This document shows, piece by piece, positions 1 through 11,172 of a stretch of DNA of 64,000 bases; the stretch's first letter is position 1; each line of letters starts with the position of its first letter. The notes under the pieces are model-generated. The model worked only from the letters and a program-made list of their open reading frames with translations, was not told the DNA's origin and searched no databases. Source of the stretch: Bisporella sp. PMI_857 (taxonomy: Eukaryota > Ascomycota > Leotiomycetes > Helotiales > Helotiaceae); the NCBI GenBank assembly GCA_021307315.1, contig JAJSPD010000023.1:248001-312000 (forward strand), in the 5' to 3' direction. The translations under genes and the position numbers were made by a program.

Positions 1-452
1 TAGAGCAATCGGAACATGTTCCTGCATATGCATTAGTCAAAGAGGCAGCTTACGCGCATCAAATTCTCGTCACATGTTCGGTGATCACTAAGTCGAGCAA
101 GTATCTCTCGATGCAGGGGGGTGCGTCATAAAAAGATGATATAACTTTACGTCGCTTATTGCAGAAATTTGTTTGGTTACCGATTACTCGGTAGCCCCAT
201 GAGCTAGCATATTGCTAGTGGAGACACCTCGTATGAGTCCCTAATCAGATCGCAGCAATAGGTTGGCATGAGTCGTGCTTATCAAGCATTGGGAGTGGAA
301 ATCGCATAGAGGGAATCAGGACGAAAGTTGACGATTGAGGGATGGCTCTGCCCAAACTCCCGTCTTTGAAGAAAACTCTCTAAGAGAGTACACGTCAACT
401 CACTTTTTATATAGAGAATGGTACTTATGATCCTTAGGAGACGAATCGAAGC
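1..452. other. intergenic, nothing recognised
   Basis: No reading frame with protein-like composition and no RNA gene or repeat that I can recognise. It is the upstream region of the gene starting at 453. Confidence 0.4.
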
Positions 453-1415
453 ATGCAGCGACAACCAAGCCACGAGGAATCTGAGGATATTGGGGACTTC
501 ATTGTAGTAGATACGGGCATTTCAGAGGCTCCACGTAGCCGTAAGAAGAGGGCTCCACGTAGCCGCAAGGAGAGCTTTGCTCCTCATACAGTTGATACGA
601 GATTCCCTCAGCCGTCGATAACTCCAATTCCCAGTCACGGATCACCGGTGGACCGATGGCCCGCCATTCACGGCACACTGACGCCAGCAAGTGTCGTTGC
701 AAACGTCCAGAGAGTACCGCAAACTACGAGCCAAAAAGTTCGAGGTGTGCAAATGATACCTCAATCCAACAATCCCGAGTTAGAAGAGATTGCGACAATC
801 ACCAATCTTTGCCATCCTACACAACAAGTTCATTTAAGGGCAAGTAATTGCAATACGGAAATGGCCACTCGAAATGGTAAAGCCATCCTGATATACGGAG
901 ATGCGACTGTGCTTCAGACGTTGCAGCACGTACCGTCATGGGGCAAGAACCCGCAATCACGAAGTTTACAAGTGCCAATCGTGCAAAACCCAAGCCTGCG
1001 ACTCCCAAGTTTCCATCACTTCGTACTCGGTATACCGCCTACACCTCTTGTACCTATAATTACAGTCAGACTGCAAGAAGCCTGCGGTGGACGCTTCAGT
1101 GTGCCTTATAGCGCATTGTGTTTTGGGTCTAACATCAAAGTTGGGCAATTTTTCGCGTGGTTTGCACGTCTAACAGGCCGAGGGGCTCCTCAGGGGCCAT
1201 CTTCGCTACTTGTTTGGCTCCATGACGCGAGATACTCACCCAAAGTCGTGAGAATTATGAGATGCGCCGAGAATGGCTTTCAACAAGCGAAACATTCTAT
1301 TCTTGAGCAGTACGCAGAAGCGAAATTACTTGATCCGGGGATGACAGAATTTGCTATTTTCATCACCGAAATGGGTTGGAGGCCATATCCACCAGAATAT
1401 TTCCGCTTCAATTGA
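453..1415 (+). CDS. hypothetical protein, 320 aa
   Basis: A single uninterrupted frame of 320 codons starting at ATG 453; I recognise no domain. The first 150 residues are low in order, basic and Ser/Pro/Thr-rich, with a short internal duplication (APRSRK twice near residues 27-40). The C-terminal 110 residues are more globular, with aromatic and hydrophobic blocks (FFAWFARLTGRG, then EMGWRPYPPEYFRF at the very end). No signal peptide or membrane segment is evident and no intron is needed. The length of the open frame in AT-moderate DNA argues for a real gene. The product is probably lineage-specific and its function is unknown. Confidence 0.55.
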   Translation: MQRQPSHEESEDIGDFIVVDTGISEAPRSRKKRAPRSRKESFAPHTVDTRFPQPSITPIPSHGSPVDRWPAIHGTLTPASVVANVQRVPQTTSQKVRGVQMIPQSNNPELEEIATITNLCHPTQQVHLRASNCNTEMATRNGKAILIYGDATVLQTLQHVPSWGKNPQSRSLQVPIVQNPSLRLPSFHHFVLGIPPTPLVPIITVRLQEACGGRFSVPYSALCFGSNIKVGQFFAWFARLTGRGAPQGPSSLLVWLHDARYSPKVVRIMRCAENGFQQAKHSILEQYAEAKLLDPGMTEFAIFITEMGWRPYPPEYFRFN

Positions 1416-2798
1416 GGACATGCCTGCGGTTGATGCTGGGAATATTGCTTTAAATATCACGATCCGCACGCATTTTTCTTTATTACCACAATAGCTGCAA
1501 TGTATCTAACAACTTTCGATTAAAGCATATTTCTATCTTTGACCTGTTCAATTGCCTCCACTTGAAAATCATATATATCCCATTGATTATCTCATGATAC
1601 CTCACATTCCTCATCTCCTACATCACCGTTCTACCTTTCAATCAATATCGTGTCGTCTACTGTAGCGACGCTTGTGGAGTGTGTTGCTTTTAAATGAATC
1701 TACTGGCGATATTGGCCGATAGTCTGAGTGTGACCTTCTAGAACTTGGAAGGCATCAATAATCCGAAGGACAATTATAACTTCAACGCCAGCTTCTTACA
1801 AGAATTTTGTATATATCACCGCACCAATTACTCCTATGACTGATGACTTGAGGTATCCCATGTTTCCAAGCATAAAGGGACCAGAGTACAGTAGATTATG
1901 AAGTATTGCTGATATAGTGAAATTTACTTATAGGAAGAATATATGATATGTATTACTGATGAAGGCATTCAAAGGATATGCAGATCGCCCCAGATGAGAA
2001 AAACATAGGTCTAGAATCAAGAGTTATATTTTTTATATTTCAATATCGAAATCTCCATTAGAAACTAGAAGAAGGATGTGGATATGAATGCAATAGAAAT
2101 TTGAGAGCAGAATCTCTTAAGCTAAAATGAATAAACGCGAATTTGCTTTTGATAGATGAGGAGAGTAGAGTCGAAACATTAGAACTGAGATGTTAGGAAT
2201 GAGATATTGGTATTGAGATTTTGCAGCCAGAATCTTAGAGCTATGGTATTGAACAGAAGCGGCATTGGATGCTACGTTGTTTTGATGTGGCGCTTATTCC
2301 CTCGGAATGGTTGGATTGGAAGGTCATGCGGGCTCACCAGCAGACGTAAGGAATCCTCTTCACCATCCATGTCTCTCCGCAGCACTTGTGCCAGGGTGTG
2401 GCCTTTCGGCAAACTAACCTTTTAAGTCATATCGGCTACAGTCATACTTGAATTCATAATGTTACTATATTGAGTGTTTTCTTGCGAGCCACTAATTTTT
2501 TTTTTTTTTATATTCTCGATGTGCTTGTGATCGACTCATACGCTAATTTTGGTCCCATATTTCTTACACTAGCACTATAATGGTTAGGCTTTGTCCTCGG
2601 GCTCCTGGGTACCTGATCCGAGGTTATCAGGCCAAAAGACTATTATCCAAGATTTGGCTGACATTGGGCGAAGTGAGTACATTTCTAATACGCGAATACA
2701 AATATGTAAGTAAATTTCTCACCTTATTTTAGCTTGAAGCAATTACAAAACACAGGAAGAAATAAACCAATCATGTCTTTAGCTAGTCTATCAGGGAT
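1416..2798. other. long intergenic stretch, possible gene relic on - strand
   Basis: Mostly AT-rich DNA without a convincing gene. On the minus strand about 2285-2426 a short open stretch (starting VSLPKGHTLAQVLRRDMDGE) looks protein-like but has no start, no flanking exons and a stop after about 45 codons, so it is at best a relic. A T-rich run lies near 2500. Confidence 0.35.
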
Positions 2799-3910
2799 TT
2801 ATCTATATGCTGGAAAACTTAGTGAGAAGCATTCCGCCAGTTTGACCGTAGTGTTCCTTCCAAAATCGAGCCTATCTGTGAAGTTCACCATCCTAATTTT
2901 ATCCATACCTTGATATACCCAATATAATCTCTCTCTATCGCACCACATCGACTTAATTTCCTCAGGAGCAACTTGGAAGTCGCGAATTATTGTCGTCTTT
3001 CCTGAATTAAACTCCTCAATAACAATGTCAACCTTGGTAATTCCTGGGTATTGGCTACCTGGGACTTCTTTTGTCTCTACTTTACAAGATAAAATATGGA
3101 TATCGTAATCCAGTGATGATAGAGGTAAGACCGGTCTGAAACGTTCTAGAGGTTGGTTCTCGGTAGATATTAGTTTCTCAGATTGAATATTCTTTTCCTC
3201 TGGATCATAAGCAGCCCAAGTTGTTTTTCCAAGCTTGCGATGACCTCCTTTCTTTAGTTTCAGAATACTAGGTATGGTGGTTGCGGCATCCATGGTTGGT
3301 ATTTCGTACTCGTAGGCATCATTGTCAGGCACGACCAGCAGTCTCGTCTCCCCAATGCTTAGACTATGAATAATTCCTTCACGTCCGAGTTTGACAGTAG
3401 CTATCATTGAGCCTGCATAGTTCCACAACGCAACTTCTCCACCTGTGGATCCAGCACCAATGAGGTCGCGCCTTGTGCTCATAGTTCTAATTTCGCCATC
3501 AAGACCACCAGCCGCTTTCAGTTGTTGTTGTGGTTTCCAGTCTTGGAGCTTGACAATAACAATATTGCCATCGGAGCTTCCGCAAACAAGTCCCTTCTGT
3601 TCTGTACAAACATGGTGGAGCACTTCAAATGACTCGATTGGAAAGAGTTCGAAAGAAGCACAGATCTTGAGGTCTCGATCTAAGATCGTACAGTATTGAG
3701 TCGCATCACGCTGATACCCGGTCTTTGAAACAAGAGATATGTACGTCCTTTTTAACAATTCAGCAAAGCAAGCATAAAGCCAAGTAGCAGGCATACTTAC
3801 CCGTCGAACGCTGCAGAACATATCTCGATCCCTATTATTTTTTCAACACAAATATTGATATGGTTATTGGCCCAAGCATCTTTAATGTCTTTGATGTTAG
3901 TTATGTCCAT
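2799..3910 (-). pseudogene. WD40-repeat-like protein, 5'-damaged
   Basis: The minus-strand frame 3747-2799 has beta-propeller-like repeats: a VCGSSDGNIVIVKLQDW block and a LIGAGSTGGEVALWNYAG block, each resembling a WD40 blade. A good intron (GTAAGT donor at 3801, AG acceptor at 3748, 54 nt) joins it to an upstream exon. The upstream frame starting at ATG 3910 (MDITNIKDIKDAW) runs into a stop at an A5 run near 3837, and one extra A would bring both parts into a single frame. So either a one-base deletion has killed the gene or there is a homopolymer error. Regions further 5' are repeat-derived, so an N-terminal part (for example an F-box) may be lost. Residual role: probably protein-protein interaction. 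The exact family is uncertain. Confidence 0.5.
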
Positions 3911-4855
3911 AGCTATCGTAGCACAAACCTATAAGATCGCCCTCGTAGAAAACTCGAACAAAAGGGGATGTATTTAAAGCAAGTTGGTTTTATAACGTTT
4001 CATTAGTCACCATAGAAGGCAATATTGACCGCTATGATTATCTATTTCTACTCTACTTAACTTCAATTCGCGTACTTCAGATCCGAAAATTAACATCGCC
4101 TTCATTTGAAGTGAATCTTGCAAGACTAATTTCATCCCCCAATAAGGGCATATCTTACGATGTCGAAGCGAAGATTGAAAAAAATCAAACTTGAAAGTGT
4201 AAAGTTCGGAACTCGGAACTTGAAGCTTGGATCTTTGATCCTTGAACCCGGATCTCGGAACTAGCACGCACCCCGCTTCTCCACTCAGCCACATGAGTAA
4301 GGTTACGTGCGGGGCAATCAAATGCAACTCTATCAGTCACAATAATCTAGCCCCTTGGCTACCTGCTGAAAAAGCACTTCCCGCCTGTGGATTGTTTTCG
4401 GAGAGAAGTACTTTCTGGAGTCTGGTGGTCTAGATTGCACAAGGTAAAGAATTACAAATTTACTTTTCTGCAGGCAACGAATCGCTGAGATATTTTTTCG
4501 CATCAACGCTTACCTTCGGGGTTGAGTTGTTTCATTGTATATAATGGTTCGGGGATATTTACTCAAAAGGCAATTGTTTTCACAGAAGCGTCGAAGACGC
4601 GGAGGATTGGATATGAAGTAACATGATGTTAGCCTCTGATTGGTTTCCCTACAATTGGTACAGAGTATGATTGGTTTCAATAGACGATCGCGAGCAAACA
4701 GATTGCGCCTCCGCTTGACCCACTTTCCCAGCCAGAGGTCCCACTCTTGGCATAGTTCAGCTGTGCTTCACTACCCTGCTCGGTGTGCCGTGGCCATTGC
4801 GCGAATGTGGAAGGGAGCCTGATGATAAACGACATGACCAGTTCAGTGTACGCGC
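3911..4855. other. intergenic, repeat-derived
   Basis: No convincing gene. Bases 4195-4265 (alternating 'ggaactcgg' and 'ggatctttgatcc' words) resemble parts of the dispersed repeat family described at 4856-5150, so this is probably degraded repeat. Confidence 0.35.
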
Positions 4856-5150
4856 TGTTCTGGGATCGCGCGCTTCATTCTTTCGTAGCGGCCGAGCAAA
4901 TCACAGTGGATAATTCACATCAGATACAGACTAGATAAAGCAGTGCGGCAGCTAGCGTGAGATTGCCCAAGCAAGCAGCATCCAATCAATCGTGAGGACG
5001 ATGTCATGCAAAAGGCGTTGTTAGCTTAACCTTAAATATAGTATCTCGAAGATCCGAGAACAGAGCATATAAATTTCGGATCTGAAATTCCGGATCGATG
5101 TTGCTATATATGAGAATGGTGGTTATTAAGCGCTCGCTTCCGAAAGGCTA
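4856..5150 (+). repeat. dispersed repeat family, copy 1
   Basis: First of at least 13 copies of one repeat. The long half carries words such as 'gagattg.ccaagcaagc' and 'ccaatcaatcgtgag'; the core carries 'ttagctta', 'tatctcgaagatccgagaaca', 'ctgaaattccggatcgatg' and ends in 'attaagcgctcgcttccg'. Other copies lie at about 20660-20800, 24235-24850, 25430-25690, 33130-33935, 34095-34440 and 40675-41045, in both orientations. I found no coding capacity and no copy right of 45 kb. It may be a non-autonomous transposon or solo-LTR-like family. Confidence 0.65.
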
Positions 5151-5328
5151 TCCCATGTAAGTTACTGTTTCGCTTGGTATGGTGCAAACCTTCGTCGGCG
5201 GAGTTGACCGACAAATAAGGTCAAGTGTGTACTGGTCGTGTGTACGGATCGAATCAGTCAACTTTCAAAAGTGCGAAAAATTCATTCAAAGTAGTTATCC
5301 CAGATAATAACTTGCTAATACACATATC

Positions 5329-5889
5329 TCATCCTAATCTGATCGTGATTTCCTCCGTATCATCCTCATAGTCCATCCCATTCTCGTTCTCTTCGTCCTT
5401 GTTTTCCTTATCGATCCTGCTCTCTCTTATTTCCTTCAGACATTTCTCCAGCGAGTCTCGAACAAACGTATGTACATTGCCAGTATCATTGTCCCTGGTT
5501 TGAAGATGGTGACCCATTCTTGTTTTTGCTTGGGCATGAATTCTCATGATGTTCTCAATCCCGGATTGTACCTCCCTCTCATAGACTTTGTAATGATTGA
5601 TTGTAGCCTCATCTAATAGACTCTGCCTGTACATCTTCTGAACAAGCTCTTCTAAGATCCTTATCCGTTCTTGCAGCTGGCTTTTCTGATCCTGCAGCTG
5701 GTTTTTCTCAATCTCCAAGTACGCAAGATATGGTGAAGGGGAGTGCAGCCCCTTGAAGGATGGTGATTGTAAAGCGTCGTCAATTGCAGGAGGTTCAACT
5801 GAAAGAATGAATGATGGGGATTGCTTCTCGCTACCCAGAGTCGGGGATGGGAATGGTAATGACTTGTTCTTATTTGTTATGCTAGACAT
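5329..5889 (-). CDS. coiled-coil hypothetical protein, 186 aa
   Basis: Intact minus-strand frame from ATG 5889. Residues 1-55 are Ser/Pro-rich and probably disordered. Residues 57-90 form a strong heptad coiled coil (EIEKNQLQDQKSQLQERIRI), followed by a helical region to about 150 and an acidic tail (residues 155-182, rich in E, D, N). There is no signal peptide, membrane segment or catalytic motif. No intron is needed. It lies 205 bp from, and divergent to, the pseudokinase gene starting at 6095. Function is unknown; the layout fits a scaffold or dimerising protein. Confidence 0.5.
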   Translation of the reverse strand: MSSITNKNKSLPFPSPTLGSEKQSPSFILSVEPPAIDDALQSPSFKGLHSPSPYLAYLEIEKNQLQDQKSQLQERIRILEELVQKMYRQSLLDEATINHYKVYEREVQSGIENIMRIHAQAKTRMGHHLQTRDNDTGNVHTFVRDSLEKCLKEIRESRIDKENKDEENENGMDYEDDTEEITIRLG

Positions 5890-6094
5890 CCTATAGGTAT
5901 TTTCTGCGAAGGCAATTGTTGACTGTAGTCGAGTGCAATAAATATGATAAGGAATTGCCGGCGTACGCTGAAGCTTTTAATTCTTGAAGAGAAATCCTCG
6001 ATCCTGAAACGCGGAAATCAGAATTGAGTCTTTCGTTATAAGCATCAGTCAAAAAATAACCAGAGTCGAGTCTAAACATTGTTTGTTCACCAAG

Positions 6095-7125
6095 ATGACT
6101 TCCTCCCACGTACGAGAGCTGACATTGAATAAAATTATGGAGAGACCCGATGATGAAGAATGGGAAAATAAATCATGGCTGTCGTTCGATCACTCACAAA
6201 CTCTACATTTAGGGGTTTGGTGTTCTACGTGGATGGTGTTTGAATTGAAAACTTTTCGGCCTTGCATCCTTCAGAGAACTCCAAACGCATTATGGACGAC
6301 ACCGCATGCAAAACTCCTCCACATGGCTCGCCGTGATCGCTCTGGCCTATTTACTACCCCACGATTCTTGTTCTACCTCGAAAATTACGTGTATGTAGGA
6401 TCCAATCCAGTAGATTCTGGAATCTCTCTGGCCGATATCATTGATGGCACAGTTCCCATGAGGGTTGAACATGCTTCTGCCATCTTGAAACAGGTATAGG
6501 ACTTGAAGGTATATGTTTGTTTGCGCAATAGCTGAAGGAGACCTAGATTATTATCGCTTTGCAAATGGTTCATGAAAAATCGGTTAGTTACAACAGCTTG
6601 AAGGCATCTCGAATCTTTGTCGCAAGGGACGGCACTGTTAAATTAAGTAAGTTTTTGTTGATTTGAGATCATAACAGTAATTGAATATATTGTTTAGGTT
6701 GTTTTGGACCTCACTTGCAGCCGACAGACCTCAATACAGAAAGCACCGACTGTCAAAGCGTCGGTCATCTAGCAAGACACATCCTAACAGGCATACTCAA
6801 GGTATATGGCGAAGCAGAAAGTTTGGAACAAAAGATGGTCGTCCAAACGCAAGCAGGTCAATTTGCGTTTGATATCGATCACAATCTTGATTCAAGCTTT
6901 TTCGACTTTTTCCAAATGTGTATGGATAGTGGTGCCACTCTAGCTCGTTTGCTGCGTGTAAGTATGGCCTCTGCGCGCTCGACACAAGACTGACTCTCAA
7001 AGAGCAACTTTCTGAGAAATGCTGATCAGCGTTGTTTGATCCCGTTGGTTCAAAATGCAGAGCGAGCTGCCTATCGGCCATGTTCAAAGATCGCTAAGCG
7101 CGCCATTGTTTCTCCCACACCTTAA
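6095..7125 (+). CDS. protein-kinase-like protein, catalytically degenerate (pseudokinase)
   Basis: Four exons, 6095-6493, 6547-6646, 6698-6957 and 7003-7125, join in phase to give 293 residues. Introns have GTATAG, GTAAGT and GTAAGT donors. Residues about 85-200 follow the order of a PAK/STE20-like kinase fold: a hinge-like VYVG..P, then SLADIIDG, a helix ending IIALQMVHEKS, and RIFVARDGTVKLSCFG. The catalytic loop that should read HRD-K-N is SYNSLKAS, and the DFG motif is CFG without the aspartate. The region that should hold VAIK is also not recognisable. It is therefore probably inactive, perhaps a scaffold or decoy. The fourth exon depends on a short 45 nt intron; without it the protein ends at 6993. 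The kinase relation is inferred from motif order. Confidence 0.6.
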
Positions 7126-7508
7126 GCATTACATCACACCGTGACATAACATCTTTCCTTTCGTGCTTATCGGTCGTTGGCAAGTTGAGGGGTACTGTTA
7201 TCTATCACAACCGGATATTATCTAAGAAATAGAAGCTTTTCCCATACTATTCATCCTCAATTCGGATCAACTTCCATTTGCGTCACTGGTGGTCGGAGAG
7301 CAAAAGATGTGCTGCATGATGGTGGTCAGTGAACCATATACTCGGGACCGTAAGCGAGAGGCACAGTACCTCAGAGGGATCTGATGATGTTGCATAGACA
7401 GGAACTCTAAGCGAGACTAAATTGCTACCTAACTTTAAATAGACTACCTTACTCCTAAAATGTTGACTCAGCATGGTCTTCTCTGTTAAATATTTCCAAT
7501 CAAAAGAT
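7126..7508. other. intergenic, nothing recognised
   Basis: Convergent 3' flanks of the pseudokinase gene and the broken coiled-coil gene. I see no RNA gene, repeat or ORF worth reporting. Confidence 0.4.
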
Positions 7509-8500
7509 CTAAGGAAGCAACGTCCTCCCTGGGCGCGCTATCTCCTTATCCACTCGTTTCATGAAACTGTCAACATCATCTGTGAACAATCGATTAAACC
7601 CTCGCTGCGCATGAATCTCTTCCCATAATTTCTTTATCTCATCCATGAGCGCCGGTGAGGCTATTTCTTTTGTTTCGGATCTATTAAAGATCTCCAGCCG
7701 AAATCCATCCAGGCTGTCTTTCAACTCCTCCGGAAGTTTCTCTGCATGTTCTCTATTATGATTTGTCGTTGAGAGATATCTTCGACTATCTTCAATATGT
7801 TGTTGCTTTTTTCCTGCTCGATGCTGATCAACTCTTTCATGGTTGAAGTTATGCCATCTGAGACATAGAAATTGCAGTAAGCGTAGTTTGATTGTCTTCC
7901 GTGATAGCAGACACAACTTTGTGGCCAAGCTCGTTGATGGCAGAGAGTATCTTCGCCATCACAAGCTTAAGACCCGGCAAAATCTTTGTGATTGGACTAT
8001 GGAATCGGGATAAGAACATACTCAAGCACTATACACGGACACTCACATTTTAAGTTCTGACACATGGTTGCAACATTGTGAATCAATGTTTGAGGCGCGG
8101 CCATTACATTCATCCGTGTCTACTTCCCGATCTGGCATGGCTAAGCTCTGTGCATGGGGCCTCTGCTGATCTTCTACGGATGAAAGTGGCGTGAAATATG
8201 GTGGGGTCGGGGGATCCCCTCCGGTAGGTTGTGGAGCCCACGTATTACTTGGCCGCTGTTTTCCCAATTGCAGTCCATAGGTGAAGAGTGCTCCTCGAGC
8301 AGGGGTAATGTGACTGTTGCTGCATCTGGCTGAGGAGAAAATATTGGCTGTGAATGTTGTGGCGTGTGTTGCAACTGCCTAATATGATTCTGTAGCTTTA
8401 TCAAAAAGTCCACATCGGCAATTGGGGCAGGATGCTGAGAATATCCTATTGAGGAGTTGCTGTTGTTGCCCGTAGAGCTCTGATTGAAGTTCCATGCCAT
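7509..8500 (-). pseudogene. broken coiled-coil gene (several frameshifts)
   Basis: Pieces of one protein-like sequence appear in all three minus-strand frames. The N-terminal piece starts at ATG 8500 (MAWNFNQSSTGNNSN, Gln/Ser-rich). A Pro-rich piece lies at 8267-8043 (ending in CCNHVSELKM), and a piece at about 7990-7850 contains KLVMAKILSAINELGHKV. A heptad-rich piece (MKELISIEQEKSNNILKIVE) lies near 7845-7730, and a helical C-terminus (EIKKLWEEIHAQRGFNRLF) ends at 7509. A GTGAGT donor near 8045 may mark one true intron, but the remaining frame changes have no splice sites. I read this as a decayed gene with at least three indels. No function can be assigned. Confidence 0.4.
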
Positions 8501-8765
8501 GATTTGATGGATTTGAGAATAAATGGGCGAGGTTTGACAAACCGACGGGAGGTGAGAATGTCCTGATTTTGTCCCACGAATTCCTTTATATCAGAATACA
8601 GATCCTTGCACCTTAAGCGCCGGCTACTAGATTACGGTTTCACATAGCCTGCAATAAGCGCGCGGTGACAAGTCGCTGAGATACCATTTACAAAATTTGA
8701 TTTTCTAGAAACATAATATTAAGAATGTAGATTGAAAACTATGCAAATCAATTGCTAAACCTGCA

Positions 8766-8777
8766 AGTATATATAAT
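8766..8777 (+). promoter_or_regulatory. TATA-like element before the secreted-protein gene
   Basis: The run 'tatatataatta' lies about 100 bp upstream of ATG 8870, a usual distance for a fungal TATA box plus short leader. The rest of 8501-8869 shows nothing else that I recognise. Confidence 0.3.
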
Positions 8778-8869
8778 TACCACCTAATCTCCATTCTCTC
8801 CTACTTCTCGCTCTCTTGTATACCTTGAAACCCATCACCAACCCCAGTGCGTCTCATTATCTTCACAAA

Positions 8870-9638
8870 ATGTTAGGAGCTTCTCTATTTCTGATCTCAA
8901 TCCTCCATACCGTGCTTGCCACGGCTGAAGCGCCGGCCATTTGCCTCACGGGCCCGGTGTTGGAAGTGGCCCCTGGTTCAGTCATCTCTGCCCAGTCGGT
9001 CTCACGGCTTACTTTCCTATAATATTAACTGACTAACCCGGCAGACTTGATCCGCAAGGTAGATCCTGCGAAGCCACAGTCACCTTCAAGGATCCGGATT
9101 TTCTCCCTATTCATTATTCGTTTGCTACGCAGTCTTGCATGGCCTATCAAAATGCACAGTTCACACTCCCAAATGGTGTCCCGAATGGAGAAGCTTCCAT
9201 TTTGTGGTTAGTACTCCGTTATATATATAGTGAAAAATTCGTTCGCGTGAAACAAATGGAGAAAAAGAACTAAAATAGAAACACAAAAGGAGATGTGCTG
9301 GGCGAGATCCTACTTGTAATAGTGCAATCATCAGTAACAGTCAACCTGACCCGAAAATTGACCAGCACTCTCGCAATGGCCAATTAACTTGTATTCTCCC
9401 TGTTGCAACAGAAACCACTCTCTTTACATCAATCGGCGTATCTACCACTATCGTCGAGACTTTATTTAGCACAATCCTGTCTTCCTCAAGCGTAATGAAT
9501 GATGGACCCACAGAAATGACCACACCAGCCAGTCCAGTGCCTGCCATAACCCCAGTAGATGAGAAAACATCCTGGAAGCCAACATCGTTCGCGACCACGG
9601 TCACTGTTTCTACGTGTGCCCCGTCCCCCTCTATATGA
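8870..9638 (+). CDS. small secreted protein, Ser/Thr-rich C-terminus, 211 aa
   Basis: Three exons, 8870-8994, 9045-9206 and 9290-9638, in phase (intron 1 has a perfect CTAAC branch site). Residues 1-21 are a clear signal peptide (MLGASLFLISILHTVLATAEA). The mature N-terminal domain has spaced cysteines (RSCEATVTF, SCMAYQN, RCAGRDPTCNS) and probably forms disulphides. The C-terminal 90 residues are rich in Thr, Ser and Pro and may be O-glycosylated, ending near TVSTCAPSPSI. There is no transmembrane anchor and no obvious GPI signal. It resembles a fungal family of secreted Cys-containing proteins with Thr-rich tails, but I cannot name a function. Secretion is well supported; an effector or cell-wall role is only a guess. 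Confidence 0.65.
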
Positions 9639-10084
9639 AAGATAAAGTAAAGCGGCTGAGGTTTGAACAGATCCATGCTGTTGCAGATGTTTGAGGTGGT
9701 GATCCTTACGATTTGACATTATGTCTCAATTTAGTCAAGTTTGACATTAGTTCAATTTAGCTATAGTAGAATGCAAGGGCTATAAGAATAGAATGCCATT
9801 TATATTTCCACGTTCAATTTGTTGAGCTTTACCCGTCTTTAATTAGCCGCTGGGATGTGATGAATAGCTAAGCGCTTCTGCTTCTCTGAAGTCCTGAGTT
9901 CATATACCGAAATGTTCAAGTACAAGATTTCAAGTACAAAATCTATTTCACATGATCTCAGTAATAAGAAACACGCTTCTGGATCCGTGCAACCAACAGT
10001 TTGGACCTCCATGAGATATATGTGCCATATATATCCTCTCATCTAGTTGCAACAGAAGATTCTGTATGCACTGCCGAAGTTACA
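9639..10084. other. intergenic, nothing recognised
   Basis: Between the secreted-protein gene and the coiled-coil gene starting at 10085. I see no repeat, RNA gene or convincing ORF. Confidence 0.4.
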
Positions 10085-10900
10085 ATGTTCATGCCAAGAT
10101 ACGAAGCACCACCAGCATACATGCAGTCAGAAGTTCACGGCAACTCTCAAGTTTACCCTCAGCGAACACTCTTTCATCACCACGCAATGCCATTCAACCA
10201 GGCTGGAGATGACACCCAACATGATGCTACGCCAAGCCAGGTAGACCCCAGCGACGTTCATCAAACACAGATCGACTATTTCACCAGAAGTCTTGATGAA
10301 GAAATAGCACGTCACAACGAAACTCGTGTGCGTCTTAATTCCATCTTGAACATGTGCCTCCATTGGGAACGCCTACTATGTCAGGAGAAAGCAAAGTCAC
10401 TGAATCTCGCGGTTACAAATGATGCTCTTCAGCTGCGACTTCAGGAAACAACTGTAAAATTGTGCTCTTTTGAAGCTCAACTAGACTCCATCAAAGAGGA
10501 TGTGGAAAGGAGAAACGCCGAGTCACAGTTGCTTAGCGATACTGCCACCAATGTAAGCTCCTTTCTCTAACTTGATCCCTAACCTAACATTTACCAGACC
10601 GCCGAGAAAGAACACACTCCCTCTGTATCCGAATATGTAACGTGCATCCCTGCGTCGAGAGACGCACCCCGTAACGAGACGAATCCACAGTTTAGACAAA
10701 TTGAGTCTCTTCCTCGCAAGTCTATAAAATTATCATTAATATATTATTGTTTTTCAACTGTTTCTCTCTTAGGAAACCAATTTATAATAAGAAAATTATC
10801 ACGGTTGATTATATTATCGATTCTTTTGTCAACGCCATTAATTGCCGCTTTATCTATTCCCCCTTGTTTAATCGCGACCTTTTTTTTTTTTTTTTTAAAT
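10085..10900 (+). CDS. coiled-coil hypothetical protein, 3' end uncertain
   Basis: Exon 1 (10085-10552) gives 156 codons: a Gln/Pro/His-rich first half, then a long helix-forming second half (residues 80-150, with SLDEEIARHNETRVRLNSIL and heptads through about 150). A GTAAGC donor at 10553 and a TTACCAG acceptor at 10597 allow an in-phase second exon starting TAEKEHTPSVSEYVTCIPAS. That exon contains the palindromic segment shared with 17.7 kb, and the peptide ending there is the same at both loci. Further downstream the frame stays open into AT-rich, poly-T sequence, which is doubtful; the true stop is not clear. Without splicing the protein ends at 10570. Function is unknown. Confidence 0.45.
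10637..10686 (+). repeat. short shared segment with hairpin, copy A
   Basis: About 50 bp nearly identical, in inverted orientation, to 17704-17752. Its centre, 'tgcgtcgagagacgca', is a 6-bp-stem hairpin with a GAGA loop. In both places the surrounding open frame reads TCIPASRDAP followed by NETNP. Confidence 0.6.
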
Positions 10901-11172
10901 TCGGAGCATTGAGGGAAAGGTTTTATAGAGAAAGAATATAGCTTCAAATTTTGAAAATATTTAAACAAGAAATGAAGATACCCGGAAGCTCCGCCGTGCG
11001 AGAAGACTGATACAAATCGCCACTTATTTTAGTTTCAGGATTTAATGCTTACTAGCGTGCATTGTCCTAAATTAGCCCCAAAATATACCGTATATTGAAA
11101 GCCTCAAGCCTCAGGCGCTTGACTTAGCTGTGGCTGAAGCGGGGATTCCTTAAGGCTGTTAGGCACAGATTT
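10901..11172. other. intergenic, AT-rich
   Basis: A T16-18 run ends near 10896; the rest carries no recognisable feature. Confidence 0.35.

Noticed and set aside
10747..10968. Open frames on both strands around a poly-T run
   Set aside because: Composition is driven by AT-rich and homopolymer sequence; no start context, domain or splice partner.
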